Origin: Alcaligenes endophyticus
GTDB taxonomy: Bacteria; Pseudomonadota; Gammaproteobacteria; Burkholderiales; Burkholderiaceae_B
DNA: 64,000 nucleotides
Direction of reading: 5' to 3'
NCBI RefSeq assembly: GCF_026344035.1
Contig: NZ_JAPKND010000006.1
Location: 62,001-126,000, forward strand
Shown here: one piece after another, positions 1-9,223 of the stretch
How the letters are laid out: every line of letters begins with the position of its first letter
How positions within the stretch are numbered: position 1 is the first letter of the stretch
Translations under genes and position numbers: made by a program
Notes under the pieces: generated by a model
What the model saw: only the letters and a program-made list of their open reading frames with translations
Told to the model about the DNA's origin: nothing
Database searches by the model: none

Positions 1-2643
1 ACGCGCCTCTATCTGGGGCTTTGCCTGCACAAACTCGATCAAGACTCCTACCACCGCCAACAAATACAGCTCGCCAGCGCCCACAGCACAATACCCGTCT
101 TGCCCCTAGGCGGTGTACAAATGCACGTACGTTCGCGTCAGGTGCTACACGACATCCTTTGCGCCATCCGTCATAAACAAAGCGTACAACAATGCGTGGC
201 CCACTTACGCCCTAATGCCGAGCATCACTTGCGTAGTCGCCTACAACTGGCCAATCTTTATCCTCCCGCCATGCGTTCGCTCAGCATCGCCCTCGCACAG
301 CGCTGCCATTTCTCCTTAAACGAACTACAGTACCAGTATCCTCAAGAAGTGTGCCCGCCCCACATGAGCCACAGCCAATACCTACGCACAGAAGTGTGGC
401 AAGGAGCACAAAAACGCTATCCCGAAGGCCTGCCACTTTCTATCGCCCAACGCCTAGACGAAGAGCTCGCGCTTATTGCCGAGCTACGCTACGAAGCCTA
501 CTTTCTTACCTTATATGATATCGTCAACTTTGCCCGCTCGCGCGATATCCTTTGCCAAGGGCGTGGCTCGGCCGCCAACTCCGCCGTCTGCTACTGCTTA
601 GGCATCACCGAAGTTGACCCCGCCAGTAGCCGCACCTTATTTGCCCGCTTTATCAGCCGTGCCCGCAAAGAGCCGCCCGACATTGACGTCGATTTCGAAC
701 ATCAACGCCGCGAAGAAGTCATTCAATACATTTATCAAAAATACGGTCGCCATCGCGCCGCGTTGGCAGCCGTCGTTATTCGCTATCGCCGTCGTAGCGC
801 CTTGCGCGATGTCGGCAAAGCACTAGGCCTGCCCCCAGACCTCATCGATAGCATGGCAAAAAGCGAACATAGCTGGGTGCGTGATCGCGACCTGCTCACC
901 CGCTTACAAGAAACGCCCCACTCGCTCAGCAAACGCCAAATGCTGCTATGGGCCAGCCTAACACCTCAACTGCGTGACTTTCCCAGGCATTTCTCCCAAC
1001 ACCCAGGGGGCTTTGTTATCGCCGACACCCCCTTGCACCATTTAGTGCCCATACAGCCTGCCACTATGCCCGAGCGCAGCATTGTGCAATGGGACAAAGA
1101 CGACCTCGATGCCATGGGTTTACTCAAAGTCGATATCTTAGCGCTAGGCATGCTCAGCGCCCTGCAACGCTGCCTAAAACTCGTCAGTGCAAGCCTAGAA
1201 CGCCCCTTACGCTTACAAGACATCGGCAACGCCGACGCCCCATGTTTTGCCATGATTCAAGCGGCCGACACCATAGGCGTATTCCAAATCGAATCACGCG
1301 CCCAAATGAGCATGCTGCCGCGCTTAAAACCCAAAGAATATTACGACTTAGTGGTACAAGTGGCCATTGTTCGGCCTGGCCCCATACAAGGGGGCATGGT
1401 GCACCCTTACCTACAACGACGTGAACACGGCTATCAAGCACAGTATCCCAACCCCGCCTTAGCCCACGTGCTAGACCGCACCCTAGGCGTACCCATCTTT
1501 CAAGAGCAAGCCATGGAGCTAGCCATGATTGCCGCCAGCTTCACCCCCGACGAAGCCGACCAACTACGCCGTTCAATGGCCGCCTGGCGACGACGCGGCG
1601 GCTTAGCACAAATGCGTCACCGGCTGATCGACGGCATGCTGGCCAATGGCTACCAACAAGACTTTGCCGAACGGCTTTTTGAACAGCTTAGTGGTTTTGG
1701 CGAATACGGCTTCCCCGAAAGCCATGCCGCCAGTTTTGCTCGCTTAGCGTGGTGCAGTGCATATTTAAAATGCCATTATCCCGCCGAGTTTCTAGCCGCC
1801 TTATTAAACTCACAACCCATGGGCTTTTACACCCCAGGTCAACTCATACACGATGCCCGTCAACATGGCGTCCAGGTATTACCTGTCGATGCCCTGCATA
1901 GCCACTGGGAAAGCCACATTCAAGCACCTAACACCGTGCGTCTAGGCTTAAATCGCATCAAAGGCCTAGCGCAAAGCAGCGCCGCACAACTGGTACAGTG
2001 GCGCACTCAAGCGCAACATCAACAACAAACCTTAACCTTAGCCAGCTTACGCCCCTACCTTGACCCCACCGCGCTCCAAGCCCTAGCCCAAGCACAAGCC
2101 TTACGCAGCCTTAGCCCTACGCGTCGCCAAGCACTATGGGATAGCCGCCTTAGCCACCCCAAAGGCCTACTACGCCACAGCCCCATACACGAAACCAACC
2201 CCGCCCACTTTGCCCCCGCCGGTGCTGCCGCCGATACCTTAAGCGACTACCGCAGTCTAGGTTTTAGCCTAGACCACCACCCTGTCGGCCTATTACGCGC
2301 TCAACTCCAAACACAAGGTTTTGTTTCAGCCCAAACCTTGCTCAACGACTACCCCGATCGTCGCTTAGCACGCGCCTGCGGCCTAGTCACCATGCGCCAG
2401 CGCCCACAAACCTCTAAAGGCACTATTTTTGTCACCCTCGAAGACGAAACCGGCCACCTTAACGTGATTGTCCGCGACACCATTGCCCAACGAGACTCAG
2501 CCGCCTTGCTCCAAGCCCGCTTACTCGCTGTGTATGGCACCTGGCAACGACATGGCCAAGTCTGCCACCTCATTGCTTTACGGCTTGTTGACCTCAGCCA
2601 CTTGATCGAACAGCTACACACATCCAGTCGCGACTTCCATTAA
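1..2643 (+). CDS. dnaE2: Error-prone DNA polymerase DnaE2 (ImuC), 5' end outside window
   Basis: C-family DNA polymerase alpha subunit of the DnaE2/ImuC type, which carries out damage-tolerant synthesis and normally works with ImuA and ImuB. The frame is open from base 1 and reads straight into family sequence (VQMHVRSRQVLHD), so the internal TTG at 100 is not the start; most of the N-terminal PHP domain lies upstream of the window. Visible landmarks are GSAANSAV followed by PDIDVDFEH, which carries the catalytic aspartates of the palm, then the finger region, and a C-terminal OB fold (GTIFVTLEDETGHLNVIV). imuA and imuB would be expected upstream, out of view. The identity is firm; DnaE1 is less likely because the C-terminus stops soon after the OB fold. 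Confidence 0.95.
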   Translation, partial: TRLYLGLCLHKLDQDSYHRQQIQLASAHSTIPVLPLGGVQMHVRSRQVLHDILCAIRHKQSVQQCVAHLRPNAEHHLRSRLQLANLYPPAMRSLSIALAQRCHFSLNELQYQYPQEVCPPHMSHSQYLRTEVWQGAQKRYPEGLPLSIAQRLDEELALIAELRYEAYFLTLYDIVNFARSRDILCQGRGSAANSAVCYCLGITEVDPASSRTLFARFISRARKEPPDIDVDFEHQRREEVIQYIYQKYGRHRAALAAVVIRYRRRSALRDVGKALGLPPDLIDSMAKSEHSWVRDRDLLTRLQETPHSLSKRQMLLWASLTPQLRDFPRHFSQHPGGFVIADTPLHHLVPIQPATMPERSIVQWDKDDLDAMGLLKVDILALGMLSALQRCLKLVSASLERPLRLQDIGNADAPCFAMIQAADTIGVFQIESRAQMSMLPRLKPKEYYDLVVQVAIVRPGPIQGGMVHPYLQRREHGYQAQYPNPALAHVLDRTLGVPIFQEQAMELAMIAASFTPDEADQLRRSMAAWRRRGGLAQMRHRLIDGMLANGYQQDFAERLFEQLSGFGEYGFPESHAASFARLAWCSAYLKCHYPAEFLAALLNSQPMGFYTPGQLIHDARQHGVQVLPVDALHSHWESHIQAPNTVRLGLNRIKGLAQSSAAQLVQWRTQAQHQQQTLTLASLRPYLDPTALQALAQAQALRSLSPTRRQALWDSRLSHPKGLLRHSPIHETNPAHFAPAGAAADTLSDYRSLGFSLDHHPVGLLRAQLQTQGFVSAQTLLNDYPDRRLARACGLVTMRQRPQTSKGTIFVTLEDETGHLNVIVRDTIAQRDSAALLQARLLAVYGTWQRHGQVCHLIALRLVDLSHLIEQLHTSSRDFH

Positions 2644-2705
2644 ATTGGCTCAACATTGACAGCTACGCTAAAATAGAACTTTAGTTAAAGCTCACAGGAA
2701 CTGAC

Positions 2706-3164
2706 ATGAGTACCAGCCTGAAAACCCGTTTGTCCGAAGACACCAAAACTGCCATGCGCGCTCGCGACACGGCTCGCTTAGGCACCTTACGCCTACTACA
2801 AGCGGCCATCAAACAAGTGGAAGTCGACAAACGCATTGAGCTCAGCGATGACGACATCATCAGCATCATCGAAAAACAAGCCAAACAACGCCGTGAATCC
2901 ATCCAGGCTTTTGAACAAGCTGGCCGCACTGAAAGCGCTGCCCAAGAAAAAGCTGAACTGGAAGTTCTGCAAACCTATCTGCCTGCCCAAGCTGATCAAG
3001 CTGAAATCAACGCTGTGCTCGACGCAGCCATTGCCCAAGCTCAAGCCCAAGGTGCGCAAGGCCCAGCCATCATGGGTAAAGCCATGGCTCAAATTAAAGC
3101 TCAACTTGCTGGCCGCGCCGACATGGCCGCCGTCTCCGCCTTACTGAAACAAAAAATAGCCTAA
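2706..3164 (+). CDS. GatB/YqeY domain-containing protein
   Basis: Small YqeY-family protein of 152 residues, related to the tail domain of GatB, the amidotransferase subunit that makes Gln-tRNA. Free-standing YqeY is thought to touch tRNA or aminoacyl-tRNA metabolism but its exact role is not settled. The sequence has the usual pattern: a helical N-terminal part (LKTRLSEDTKTAMRARD, LGTLRLLQAAIK) and a C-terminal half with LQTYLPAQ and GPAIMGKAMAQIK. The length is normal. A ribosome site (CAGGAA) precedes the ATG by 6 bases. It lies 62 bases after dnaE2 and 4 bases before a thioesterase gene, so it may be co-transcribed with the latter. Confidence 0.93.
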   Translation: MSTSLKTRLSEDTKTAMRARDTARLGTLRLLQAAIKQVEVDKRIELSDDDIISIIEKQAKQRRESIQAFEQAGRTESAAQEKAELEVLQTYLPAQADQAEINAVLDAAIAQAQAQGAQGPAIMGKAMAQIKAQLAGRADMAAVSALLKQKIA

Positions 3165-3168
3165 GTTC

Positions 3169-3621
3169 ATGCTCACCGAGACCCTGACAGCCCCAGAACA
3201 CACCCCCGTCAAGCACGATTATTTCGGTGTGCATATTCCCTTAATGCAAACTCTGGGGCTGCAGCCTCTTTCTTTTACGCCAGAACAAGTCGAAACCTAC
3301 CTACCTTGGCAGCCAGGCAACGCCAATAGCCGTGGCGACGTACACGGCGGCACCTTAATGGCAGCCCTAGACTTCACCCTCAGCGCCGCCGCACGCGCAC
3401 GCCTGCCAGAATCCGGCATGGCCACTATAGACATGAATACCCAGTTTTTATTACCGGCCCGTGCTGATGTATGGTTTCGCGCACGGTGTCTCTATCTAGA
3501 AGGCGACACCGCCTATTGCGAAGGGGCCGGTTACGATGACAAACAGCGCTTATTAGTCAAAGCAGCGGCCACTTTTAGAATCGTCCACGCCGAGAACCGC
3601 GTAGCACCCCCCGGTAAATAA
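3169..3621 (+). CDS. PaaI-family hotdog thioesterase
   Basis: Hotdog-fold acyl-CoA thioesterase of the PaaI/4HBT group, 150 residues. The diagnostic piece is RGDVHGGTLMAALDFTLSAAARA, in which HGG and the following acidic residue form the active-site helix region; a second strand block (GMATIDMNTQFLLPA) follows. The substrate cannot be told from sequence. The gene starts 4 bases after yqeY, without a strong ribosome site, so translation may be coupled. It converges with the ene-reductase gene, with only 2 bases between the stop codons and no hairpin visible there. Confidence 0.85.
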   Translation: MLTETLTAPEHTPVKHDYFGVHIPLMQTLGLQPLSFTPEQVETYLPWQPGNANSRGDVHGGTLMAALDFTLSAAARARLPESGMATIDMNTQFLLPARADVWFRARCLYLEGDTAYCEGAGYDDKQRLLVKAAATFRIVHAENRVAPPGK

Positions 3622-3623
3622 CA

Positions 3624-4712
3624 CTACTCGTCAGCCACTTGGCAACTTAGGGGCGCCACCGCATCCAAAAAAGGGTAATCGGTATACCCCTTGGGCCCCA
3701 TACTGTAAAAAGTGTTCGCATCCCAGGCATTTAACGCCGCTTTACGTTGAAAACGTAACGGCAAATCGGGGTTCGCTAAAAAAGCTTTGCCAAAAGACAC
3801 GGCATCCGCCATCCCTTTTTGCAAGGCAGTTTCAGCCGTTGGCAAGTCAAAATGTTCATTTGCAATCAATACCCCTTTATAGCAACTGCGTATCATGGGG
3901 AGCAAACTATCAGAGGCAGGGCTTTCACGTAAAAATACAAACGCCAATTCGCGCTCGTTTAACGCCTTAGCCACATAGCCAAACAAGGCGTGTGGGTCCG
4001 AGTCATGCATATCATGCACCCCGCCACGTGGCGACAAGTGCACCCCAACCCGGCCAGGGCCCCAAATACTAATGCAGGCGTCCACCACCTCAAGCAAAAA
4101 GCGAGCCCGATTCTCAATCGAACCACCATATTGATCACAACGTCGATTAGAACCGTCGTGTAAAAACTGATCAATTAAGTAGCCATTGGCAGCGTGCACT
4201 TCCACCCCATCAAAACCTGCCGTCAATGCATTTTGCGCCGCTATGCCAAAATCTTTCACTATCTCGGCAATTTCCTCGGAATGCAAGGCACGCGGCACCG
4301 AATATGCCCGTTCAGGCGTTAGGTTACTGACCATGCCCTGGCAGGCAATCGCGCTAGGCGCAACCGGGATTTGCCCATTTAAGAACTCAGGGTCCGACAC
4401 CCTACCCACATGCCATAACTGCAAAAATATTTTGCCCTGCCGCGCATGCACCGCCTCGGTAATATGGCGCCAACCTTCTACCTGGGCAGAGCTCCAGATA
4501 CCCGGCGTGTGCACATAACCCACAGCCTGCGGCGAAATTGAGGTAGCCTCGGTTAAAATCAAACCTGCGGACGCTCGCTGGCAATAATACGTACGCATCA
4601 AATCATTCGGCACCCGCCCCTCAGAGGCACGCGAACGCGTCATGGGAGCCATGATGATACGATTATTTAAGGTGATATCACCTAACTGTAAGGGATCAAA
4701 CAAAGTGAGCAT
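3624..4712 (-). CDS. Old Yellow Enzyme family alkene reductase (NemA-like)
   Basis: FMN-dependent NAD(P)H ene-reductase of the N-ethylmaleimide reductase group. The TIM-barrel begins with LFDPLQLGDITLNNRIIMAP, and APMTRSRA contains the flavin-contacting threonine. The substrate-binding pair is in VEVHAANGYLIDQFL (His and Asn), followed by the RCDQYGGSIENRARF signature, and the C-terminal half has ANEHFD and SFGKAFLANPDLP. The ATG at 4712 gives the usual N-terminus; in-frame starts at 4730 and 4748 would add 6 or 12 unlikely residues, and none has a clear ribosome site. In this protein family the role is detoxification of electrophiles; the natural substrate is unknown. Confidence 0.9.
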   Translation of the reverse strand: MLTLFDPLQLGDITLNNRIIMAPMTRSRASEGRVPNDLMRTYYCQRASAGLILTEATSISPQAVGYVHTPGIWSSAQVEGWRHITEAVHARQGKIFLQLWHVGRVSDPEFLNGQIPVAPSAIACQGMVSNLTPERAYSVPRALHSEEIAEIVKDFGIAAQNALTAGFDGVEVHAANGYLIDQFLHDGSNRRCDQYGGSIENRARFLLEVVDACISIWGPGRVGVHLSPRGGVHDMHDSDPHALFGYVAKALNERELAFVFLRESPASDSLLPMIRSCYKGVLIANEHFDLPTAETALQKGMADAVSFGKAFLANPDLPLRFQRKAALNAWDANTFYSMGPKGYTDYPFLDAVAPLSCQVADE

Positions 4713-4854
4713 GATGGTGCAATTTTTCATCAGCCAGAACTTCGGCACAGAAGGGATCGGGAATACCCGATAAGGGTTTTTACCAGATTTTATCGTAGCC
4801 TACCAAGGCTTATTTGTCTCGTATTAAATTTTAAGACTCAAAAGAACAGCTACT

Positions 4855-5508
4855 ATGGCACAGTTTGCAATTATAGGCCTAGGTCGTTTTGGCTCCGCCG
4901 CCGCCTTAGAACTCATGAAAATGGGCCACTCCGTTTTAGGGGTAGACACCAACCCAAAACTCGTAGACAAATACGCCGATCAGTTGAGCCGTGCCGTCAT
5001 TGCCGATGTCACCGACAAACTGGCCCTAGAAGAACTTGGCTTAGATAACTTTGACGTCGTACTTGTGGCGATCGGCGATGACATCGAAGCCTGCCTAGTC
5101 TGTGTGGTGCACCTTAAAAGTTTTGGGGTTCCTACCATTTGGGTCAAAGCCACCACTCATACCCAGCATCTTATTCTGGCTAAACTTGGCGTCAGCCGCA
5201 TTATTCATCCCGAAGAAGAAATGGGCATACGCGTAGCGCAAATACTCAGCTACCCCATGGTTAACGACTACATCTCTTTAGGCAACGGTGACTTTGTCGT
5301 AGAAATTACCATTAGCCCTCACCTCGACGGGCAAACACTAGCCAGTGTACTCGATCCTCATACCGATAACGTCAACGTGTTGCTCATCAAACATCGCTCC
5401 TCTACCACGCTCAACCCCGACCCACAGCACATCCTGCAAGCAAAAGACCTACTCGTCTTGTTCGGTCAACTAAGTGCTTTGCGTAGCATTGCTCCTAAAC
5501 TGGTTTAA
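4855..5508 (+). CDS. TrkA/KtrA-type potassium uptake regulatory subunit
   Basis: Cytoplasmic nucleotide-binding gating subunit of a KtrAB-type potassium channel. The RCK_N domain opens with the Rossmann motif GLGRFGSAAA and an acidic residue after the second strand (GVDTN); an RCK_C (TrkA_C) domain occupies about residues 135-217 (VNDYISLGNGDFVVEI to the end). The length of 217 residues is that of single-RCK KtrA rather than double-domain TrkA. The gene ends 2 bases before the membrane subunit, which is the expected pairing. Confidence 0.93.
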   Translation: MAQFAIIGLGRFGSAAALELMKMGHSVLGVDTNPKLVDKYADQLSRAVIADVTDKLALEELGLDNFDVVLVAIGDDIEACLVCVVHLKSFGVPTIWVKATTHTQHLILAKLGVSRIIHPEEEMGIRVAQILSYPMVNDYISLGNGDFVVEITISPHLDGQTLASVLDPHTDNVNVLLIKHRSSTTLNPDPQHILQAKDLLVLFGQLSALRSIAPKLV

Positions 5509-5510
5509 CC

Positions 5511-6884
5511 ATGCGTTCTTGGGAACCTAAACAAGCGCTACGGCACGAGCACAGAAAACCACGTCGCCAACAACAACTGCAAGCTAGCCCACCTATCGTG
5601 CTAGCTATCGGCTTCCTGTTCCTCATTCTTCTGGGCTCTGCCGTACTCAGCTTACCACAAGCCAGCACTGCCCCGATTTCCTACTTCGAAGCCCTATTCA
5701 TGGCGACCTCCGCGGTTACCGTTACCGGACTAACCATCGTCGACCCGGCCACCGGCCTCACTCATTTTGGTCAAATCGCCTTAGCCATTATGGTGCAAAT
5801 AGGCGGCATAGGCTTTGTCACCTTCGCTGTCATTGCCGCCATCACTATGCGCAAACACATCAGCGTTAACCAGCAAGCCTTAGCGCTCGAGGCCTTTAAC
5901 CAAACCAGTGTCGCCCGTATCCGCGACACTGCCAAGCAAGTCTTCAAAATTGCCGCGGCTATTGAACTGACGGCCGCCTTAGTGCTATTTATCCGCTGGT
6001 CGGGCGACATGCCTTGGCAAACCGCCTTATACCGCGCTTTATTTCACTCAGTCTCCGCCTTTAATAATGCGGGCTACACCCTATTTAATGACTCCCTCAG
6101 CCCTTGGGCCAGCGACATCACCGTCGTAGCTGTCATGTCCTCATTAATCATTCTGGGCGGCATAGGTTTTGGCGTGTTAGGCGATGTCTGGAAAAACAAA
6201 AACTGGCGCTCGCTCTTGCCCTACACACGGCTCATTATTTTGGCTACCCTGGTGCTCAACCTAATTGGCTTTGGTGCTTTCTTCATCATTGAATACCATA
6301 ACCCTTACACCATCGGTAAGCTCAGCCTGTACGACCAGCTACTGGCAACCTGGATGCAAACTGCCGCCACCCGCACCGCAGGTTTCACCACTATGGACCT
6401 CCAATACATGCGTGACGGCACCTCATTGCTACTCATCGTGCTGATGTTAATAGGTGGTGGTTCGCTCAGTACCGCCAGCGGTATCAAAATTGGCACCCTC
6501 ATGATTTTGCTCGCCGCAGCCAGCTCCTACATACGCCAACGCCAAGAAATTGTTCTGATGCAGCGCAGCGTCGCCCCCGAAACCGTACAAAAAGCCCTAG
6601 CCTTATTTCTAATAACCGGTGCCATGTACTTTTTAGGGGTATTTAGCATTACCTTGTTCGACGAAGATCTGCCATTGGTCAGCATTCTATTTGAAACTGC
6701 CTCGGCCCTTAGCACCACCGGCATGAGCCACGGCATCACCAATGAACTGTCCAAACCCAGCCAATCCATCATTATATTTTTAATGTTTATTGGCCGCCTG
6801 GGCCCTCTTACCCTCATCTACACCATCGCCAACCGTCAGCGCAGCCGTATTCGTTACCCCGAAGGGCAATTTCAGGTAGGGTAA
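5511..6884 (+). CDS. TrkH/KtrB-type potassium uptake membrane subunit
   Basis: Pore-forming subunit of the K+ uptake system paired with the preceding gating subunit. It has 457 residues with repeated transmembrane and pore-loop units. The four pore loops are recognisable near AVTVTGLTIVD, SVSAFNNAGYTL, AATRTAGFTTMDL and ASALSTTGMSHGI, each carrying the filter glycine. The cytoplasmic N-terminus is rich in Arg, Lys and Gln. It starts 2 bases after ktrA and was probably translated with it. K+ with H+ or Na+ coupling is the family role. Confidence 0.93.
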   Translation: MRSWEPKQALRHEHRKPRRQQQLQASPPIVLAIGFLFLILLGSAVLSLPQASTAPISYFEALFMATSAVTVTGLTIVDPATGLTHFGQIALAIMVQIGGIGFVTFAVIAAITMRKHISVNQQALALEAFNQTSVARIRDTAKQVFKIAAAIELTAALVLFIRWSGDMPWQTALYRALFHSVSAFNNAGYTLFNDSLSPWASDITVVAVMSSLIILGGIGFGVLGDVWKNKNWRSLLPYTRLIILATLVLNLIGFGAFFIIEYHNPYTIGKLSLYDQLLATWMQTAATRTAGFTTMDLQYMRDGTSLLLIVLMLIGGGSLSTASGIKIGTLMILLAAASSYIRQRQEIVLMQRSVAPETVQKALALFLITGAMYFLGVFSITLFDEDLPLVSILFETASALSTTGMSHGITNELSKPSQSIIIFLMFIGRLGPLTLIYTIANRQRSRIRYPEGQFQVG

Positions 6885-7041
6885 ACGCCAGTAGAACGCA
6901 ATAATTTAAGTTGCTTAACAGTCAAGGCTGCAATAAGCGCTAACACAAAGTGGAATTAGCTGTTATGGTATAAAGATCAATACACTAAGGGCCTAAAGCA
7001 AGGTACCCATCTGTGCTTAAGCCCTCACCAGGAAAGCAGCA

Positions 7042-7257
7042 ATGGATAAAAAGCGTTTAGCCGTATTCACCCAGCGCGCCAATTCTGGCATGAGTAACCT
7101 ATGCCGCGAGCTAACCAGCCAAGGCATGAGCTACCATTCCTTAGCAGAAATGTATCAAAGCCAAATGGCCATGATTAACATGATGAGCGAAGAAGTCTTC
7201 GCCCTACGCAAAGAAATCGACGCACTCAAACGGGCACAGCGCCGCAAAGAAGCCTAA
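7042..7257 (+). CDS. Small conserved-looking protein of unknown function
   Basis: Predicted 71-residue soluble protein that I do not recognise. It is preceded by a ribosome site (AGGAAAG, about 7 bases before the ATG) and by 157 bases of AT-richer intergenic DNA, so it probably has its own promoter. The sequence is Met-rich in the middle (MYQSQMAMINMM) and ends in a charged, heptad-like stretch (EVFALRKEIDALKRAQRRKEA) that suggests a short coiled coil. Convergent with the thioesterase gene at 7301. It could be a DNA- or nucleoid-associated small protein, but nothing shows that. Confidence 0.6.
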   Translation: MDKKRLAVFTQRANSGMSNLCRELTSQGMSYHSLAEMYQSQMAMINMMSEEVFALRKEIDALKRAQRRKEA

Positions 7258-7300
7258 ACCCTTTCCTGGCGCAACGCCGTATAGCCCTACAACGTAAACC

Positions 7301-7756
7301 TTACGCTCGTTCGGGCTCACTCACCGCCATAATCGTCTGCTGCATCACCGCACACAAACGCTCCTCTGTACCCTCACGTGCCCACACTTTAGCTTCGGTA
7401 ATAATCAGCCTGCGCCCTGCCTTAATAACACTGCCGCGCGCAATTAACATCGTGCCCTTCGCCGGGGCCAAAAAATTCAGCTTATATTCCACCGACAACA
7501 CCGAAGAGCCCTCCGGCGCCACCGTCATCGCGGCATAGCCACCGGCCGAGTCAGCAATCATCCCCACCACGCCGCCATGCACAAAGCCATGCTGCTGCCC
7601 CACCCCATCCCAGTGCGGTAAATGTATCTCTACTCTGCCCTGCTCAACCACCGGCATAGAAGCTTTAATTAACGACATCGCCCCTTGGCACGCAAAACTA
7701 GCTCGCACCGCTTCGGGTATGCTGGGATTCCAATAACTGGCTGACTGCTCTGACAT
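7301..7756 (-). CDS. PaaI-family hotdog thioesterase
   Basis: Second hotdog thioesterase in the window, about 151 residues. The active-site region is QHGFVHGGVVGMIADSAGGYAA, followed by SVEYKLNFLAPAKG and a C-terminal strand RRLIITEAKVWA. The start at 7756 is preferred because GAGGAG lies 9 bases upstream; the longer frame from 7789 lacks this. The two thioesterases differ strongly in sequence and are not a recent duplication. Substrate unknown; phenylacetyl-CoA-type or short acyl-CoA substrates are typical of the family. Confidence 0.88.
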   Translation of the reverse strand: MSEQSASYWNPSIPEAVRASFACQGAMSLIKASMPVVEQGRVEIHLPHWDGVGQQHGFVHGGVVGMIADSAGGYAAMTVAPEGSSVLSVEYKLNFLAPAKGTMLIARGSVIKAGRRLIITEAKVWAREGTEERLCAVMQQTIMAVSEPERA

Positions 7757-7848
7757 GGCTGCTTCTCCTCGTAATAAATAGCCTTCCACACTCTAGGCAA
7801 AAAAGGCCGCGCTCACCAGCAGGTTAACCCTGCCCAACTCAGGCACAA

Positions 7849-8805
7849 TTAACGGCTTAAATGAGGCAGCAAATGCAAACCCGTGCGGTTCACAAACTCT
7901 TGATAAGAGATCGGCGCGCCCACCTTGGTGTCAGGACTATTCTCATGCCAATGTACCCACGACTTACCCGTGTTCGGGTCATACACCAACTTGTACAGAT
8001 ACTTAGGGATGGCCACCTTCCCTGCCCCGATGGTTTGCACCGGGCTTTCATACACCGGCCCCGTATACACATACACATCGCCTTGGGCCCGCTGCACGTA
8101 CTTACGCGTATCCCCCTCAATCTTGCTCCAGGCCCCCGCATTATGACGTTGATTCTGCGGCACCATATTAGCCAACGAAAAGCTTTGCGCCATGCCTTCG
8201 GCCGAATACATATCACCGGCAGGCGCCATATGCCCGCGTGAATAGCCCGACCCACGATAATCGGCCAGCTCCGCACGCTCGGCTTGAGGCAAACGCGCTT
8301 CCGCATAAAACTTATCGCTACGCTTGAACTGCGAGCTTTGGCTCAGCTTGCTGCGGCTCAACCGTTCCACCACAAATACCGGCGTCTTATACTGCCCACT
8401 GTGCAACAGGGCAAAATCGGTAAAACACAACTCACGCAATATAGGTGCCTCGGGCACCACGGGCGCACTACGCTGGGGGAAAAAGTCGGCACAAGACGCA
8501 AACGACGTTTGTACAAACACCCCATCAGGGCTTTGCACCGTCGATAAATTACCCGATAACGACGGCAAAGAAGGCAAAGCAGGCCAACGCCAATCGGGCA
8601 GCACATCCTCAAGACTAAACTGACCGACGCTCAACTGCTCGATCTGTAACTGCTCGCGCCAATTGGGATTCAGTGCACAACTTGCCGCCACAAACGCCAG
8701 CACCGCCGAGGCACTAATCTGGCGCAACAAACGTCGCAGGGGACGAGGAGGAGAAGAACGGGTAGAACGACGATTTCTAGGTGCTGCTTTTTTTCTAACT
8801 GACAT
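7849..8805 (-). CDS. DNA/RNA non-specific endonuclease, probably exported (NucA family)
   Basis: Beta-beta-alpha metal nuclease of the NucA/Serratia nuclease family. The active-site block reads GSGYSRGHMAPAGDM, with the general-base histidine, followed by NMVPQNQRHNAGAWSKIE, carrying the Mg-binding Asn. The usual DRGH motif is SRGH here. The N-terminus is Arg-rich and then hydrophobic (ISASAVLAFVAASCA), so export, perhaps as a lipoprotein, is likely. Starts at 8853 (with a G-rich upstream stretch) or 8805 are both possible; 8805 gives the more natural signal region. The role is probably nutrient scavenging or degradation of extracellular nucleic acid. No inhibitor gene is adjacent. Confidence 0.87.
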   Translation of the reverse strand: MSVRKKAAPRNRRSTRSSPPRPLRRLLRQISASAVLAFVAASCALNPNWREQLQIEQLSVGQFSLEDVLPDWRWPALPSLPSLSGNLSTVQSPDGVFVQTSFASCADFFPQRSAPVVPEAPILRELCFTDFALLHSGQYKTPVFVVERLSRSKLSQSSQFKRSDKFYAEARLPQAERAELADYRGSGYSRGHMAPAGDMYSAEGMAQSFSLANMVPQNQRHNAGAWSKIEGDTRKYVQRAQGDVYVYTGPVYESPVQTIGAGKVAIPKYLYKLVYDPNTGKSWVHWHENSPDTKVGAPISYQEFVNRTGLHLLPHLSR

Positions 8806-8862
8806 GAGAGAGGCTAAAGATAGGATAAAAACGTCCATGACGTTCCCTGTCATTATAAGCAC

Positions 8863-9223
8863 CCCATCCAGCCCCCCATCAAAAAGCCCCCCGGCTTACT
8901 CTACTTACTGTTAAACCTGCCCTTGCTTATCCATCCCACGTAAAAAATCCAAGCCATTTTTAATCGCTTATTCCCCCCTTTCCCCTTCCCCTCCAGAACG
9001 TCAAAAATGTCATTTAATGAACATGCCTTTTAGGGCAAATACACCCTGTTTTTCAAATATTTCTTGTTTGTGACCCAAAATCCCCAATATGAGCCCAAAA
9101 AAGCCAAAAAAAACTGTTTTTTAAGGGTTTTTTGTGCCTGTTTCCCCGACCCCCATCCATGTTCCTGACATGCGAATTTGAGATTATTTATACAGTCCTA
9201 ATCTCTTCTTACTGGGGTGCTTT
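8863..9223. other. Intergenic region between nuclease gene and T2SS operon
   Basis: About 360 bases without a gene. It is AT- and homopolymer-rich, with runs of A and T around 9060-9140. There is an imperfect dyad ATGTCATTTAATGAACAT at 9007-9024 and a probable promoter just before gspG. No terminator hairpin with a T-run was evident. Confidence 0.5.
9165..9194 (+). promoter_or_regulatory. Candidate promoter of the gspGKLMDEF operon
   Basis: CTGACA at 9165-9170 is followed after 18 bases by TATACA at 9189-9194, a plausible sigma-70 pair 30 bases ahead of the gspG start. On the opposite strand the same place reads TGTCAG-GAACA-TGGATG, only a weak echo of the 11-bp Pho-box spacing seen upstream of the DING gene. 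Confidence 0.4.

Noticed and set aside
9007-9024. Dyad upstream of gspG as a PhoB or FNR site
   Set aside because: The spacing fits neither the 11-bp Pho-box period nor the FNR TTGAT-N4-ATCAA pattern.
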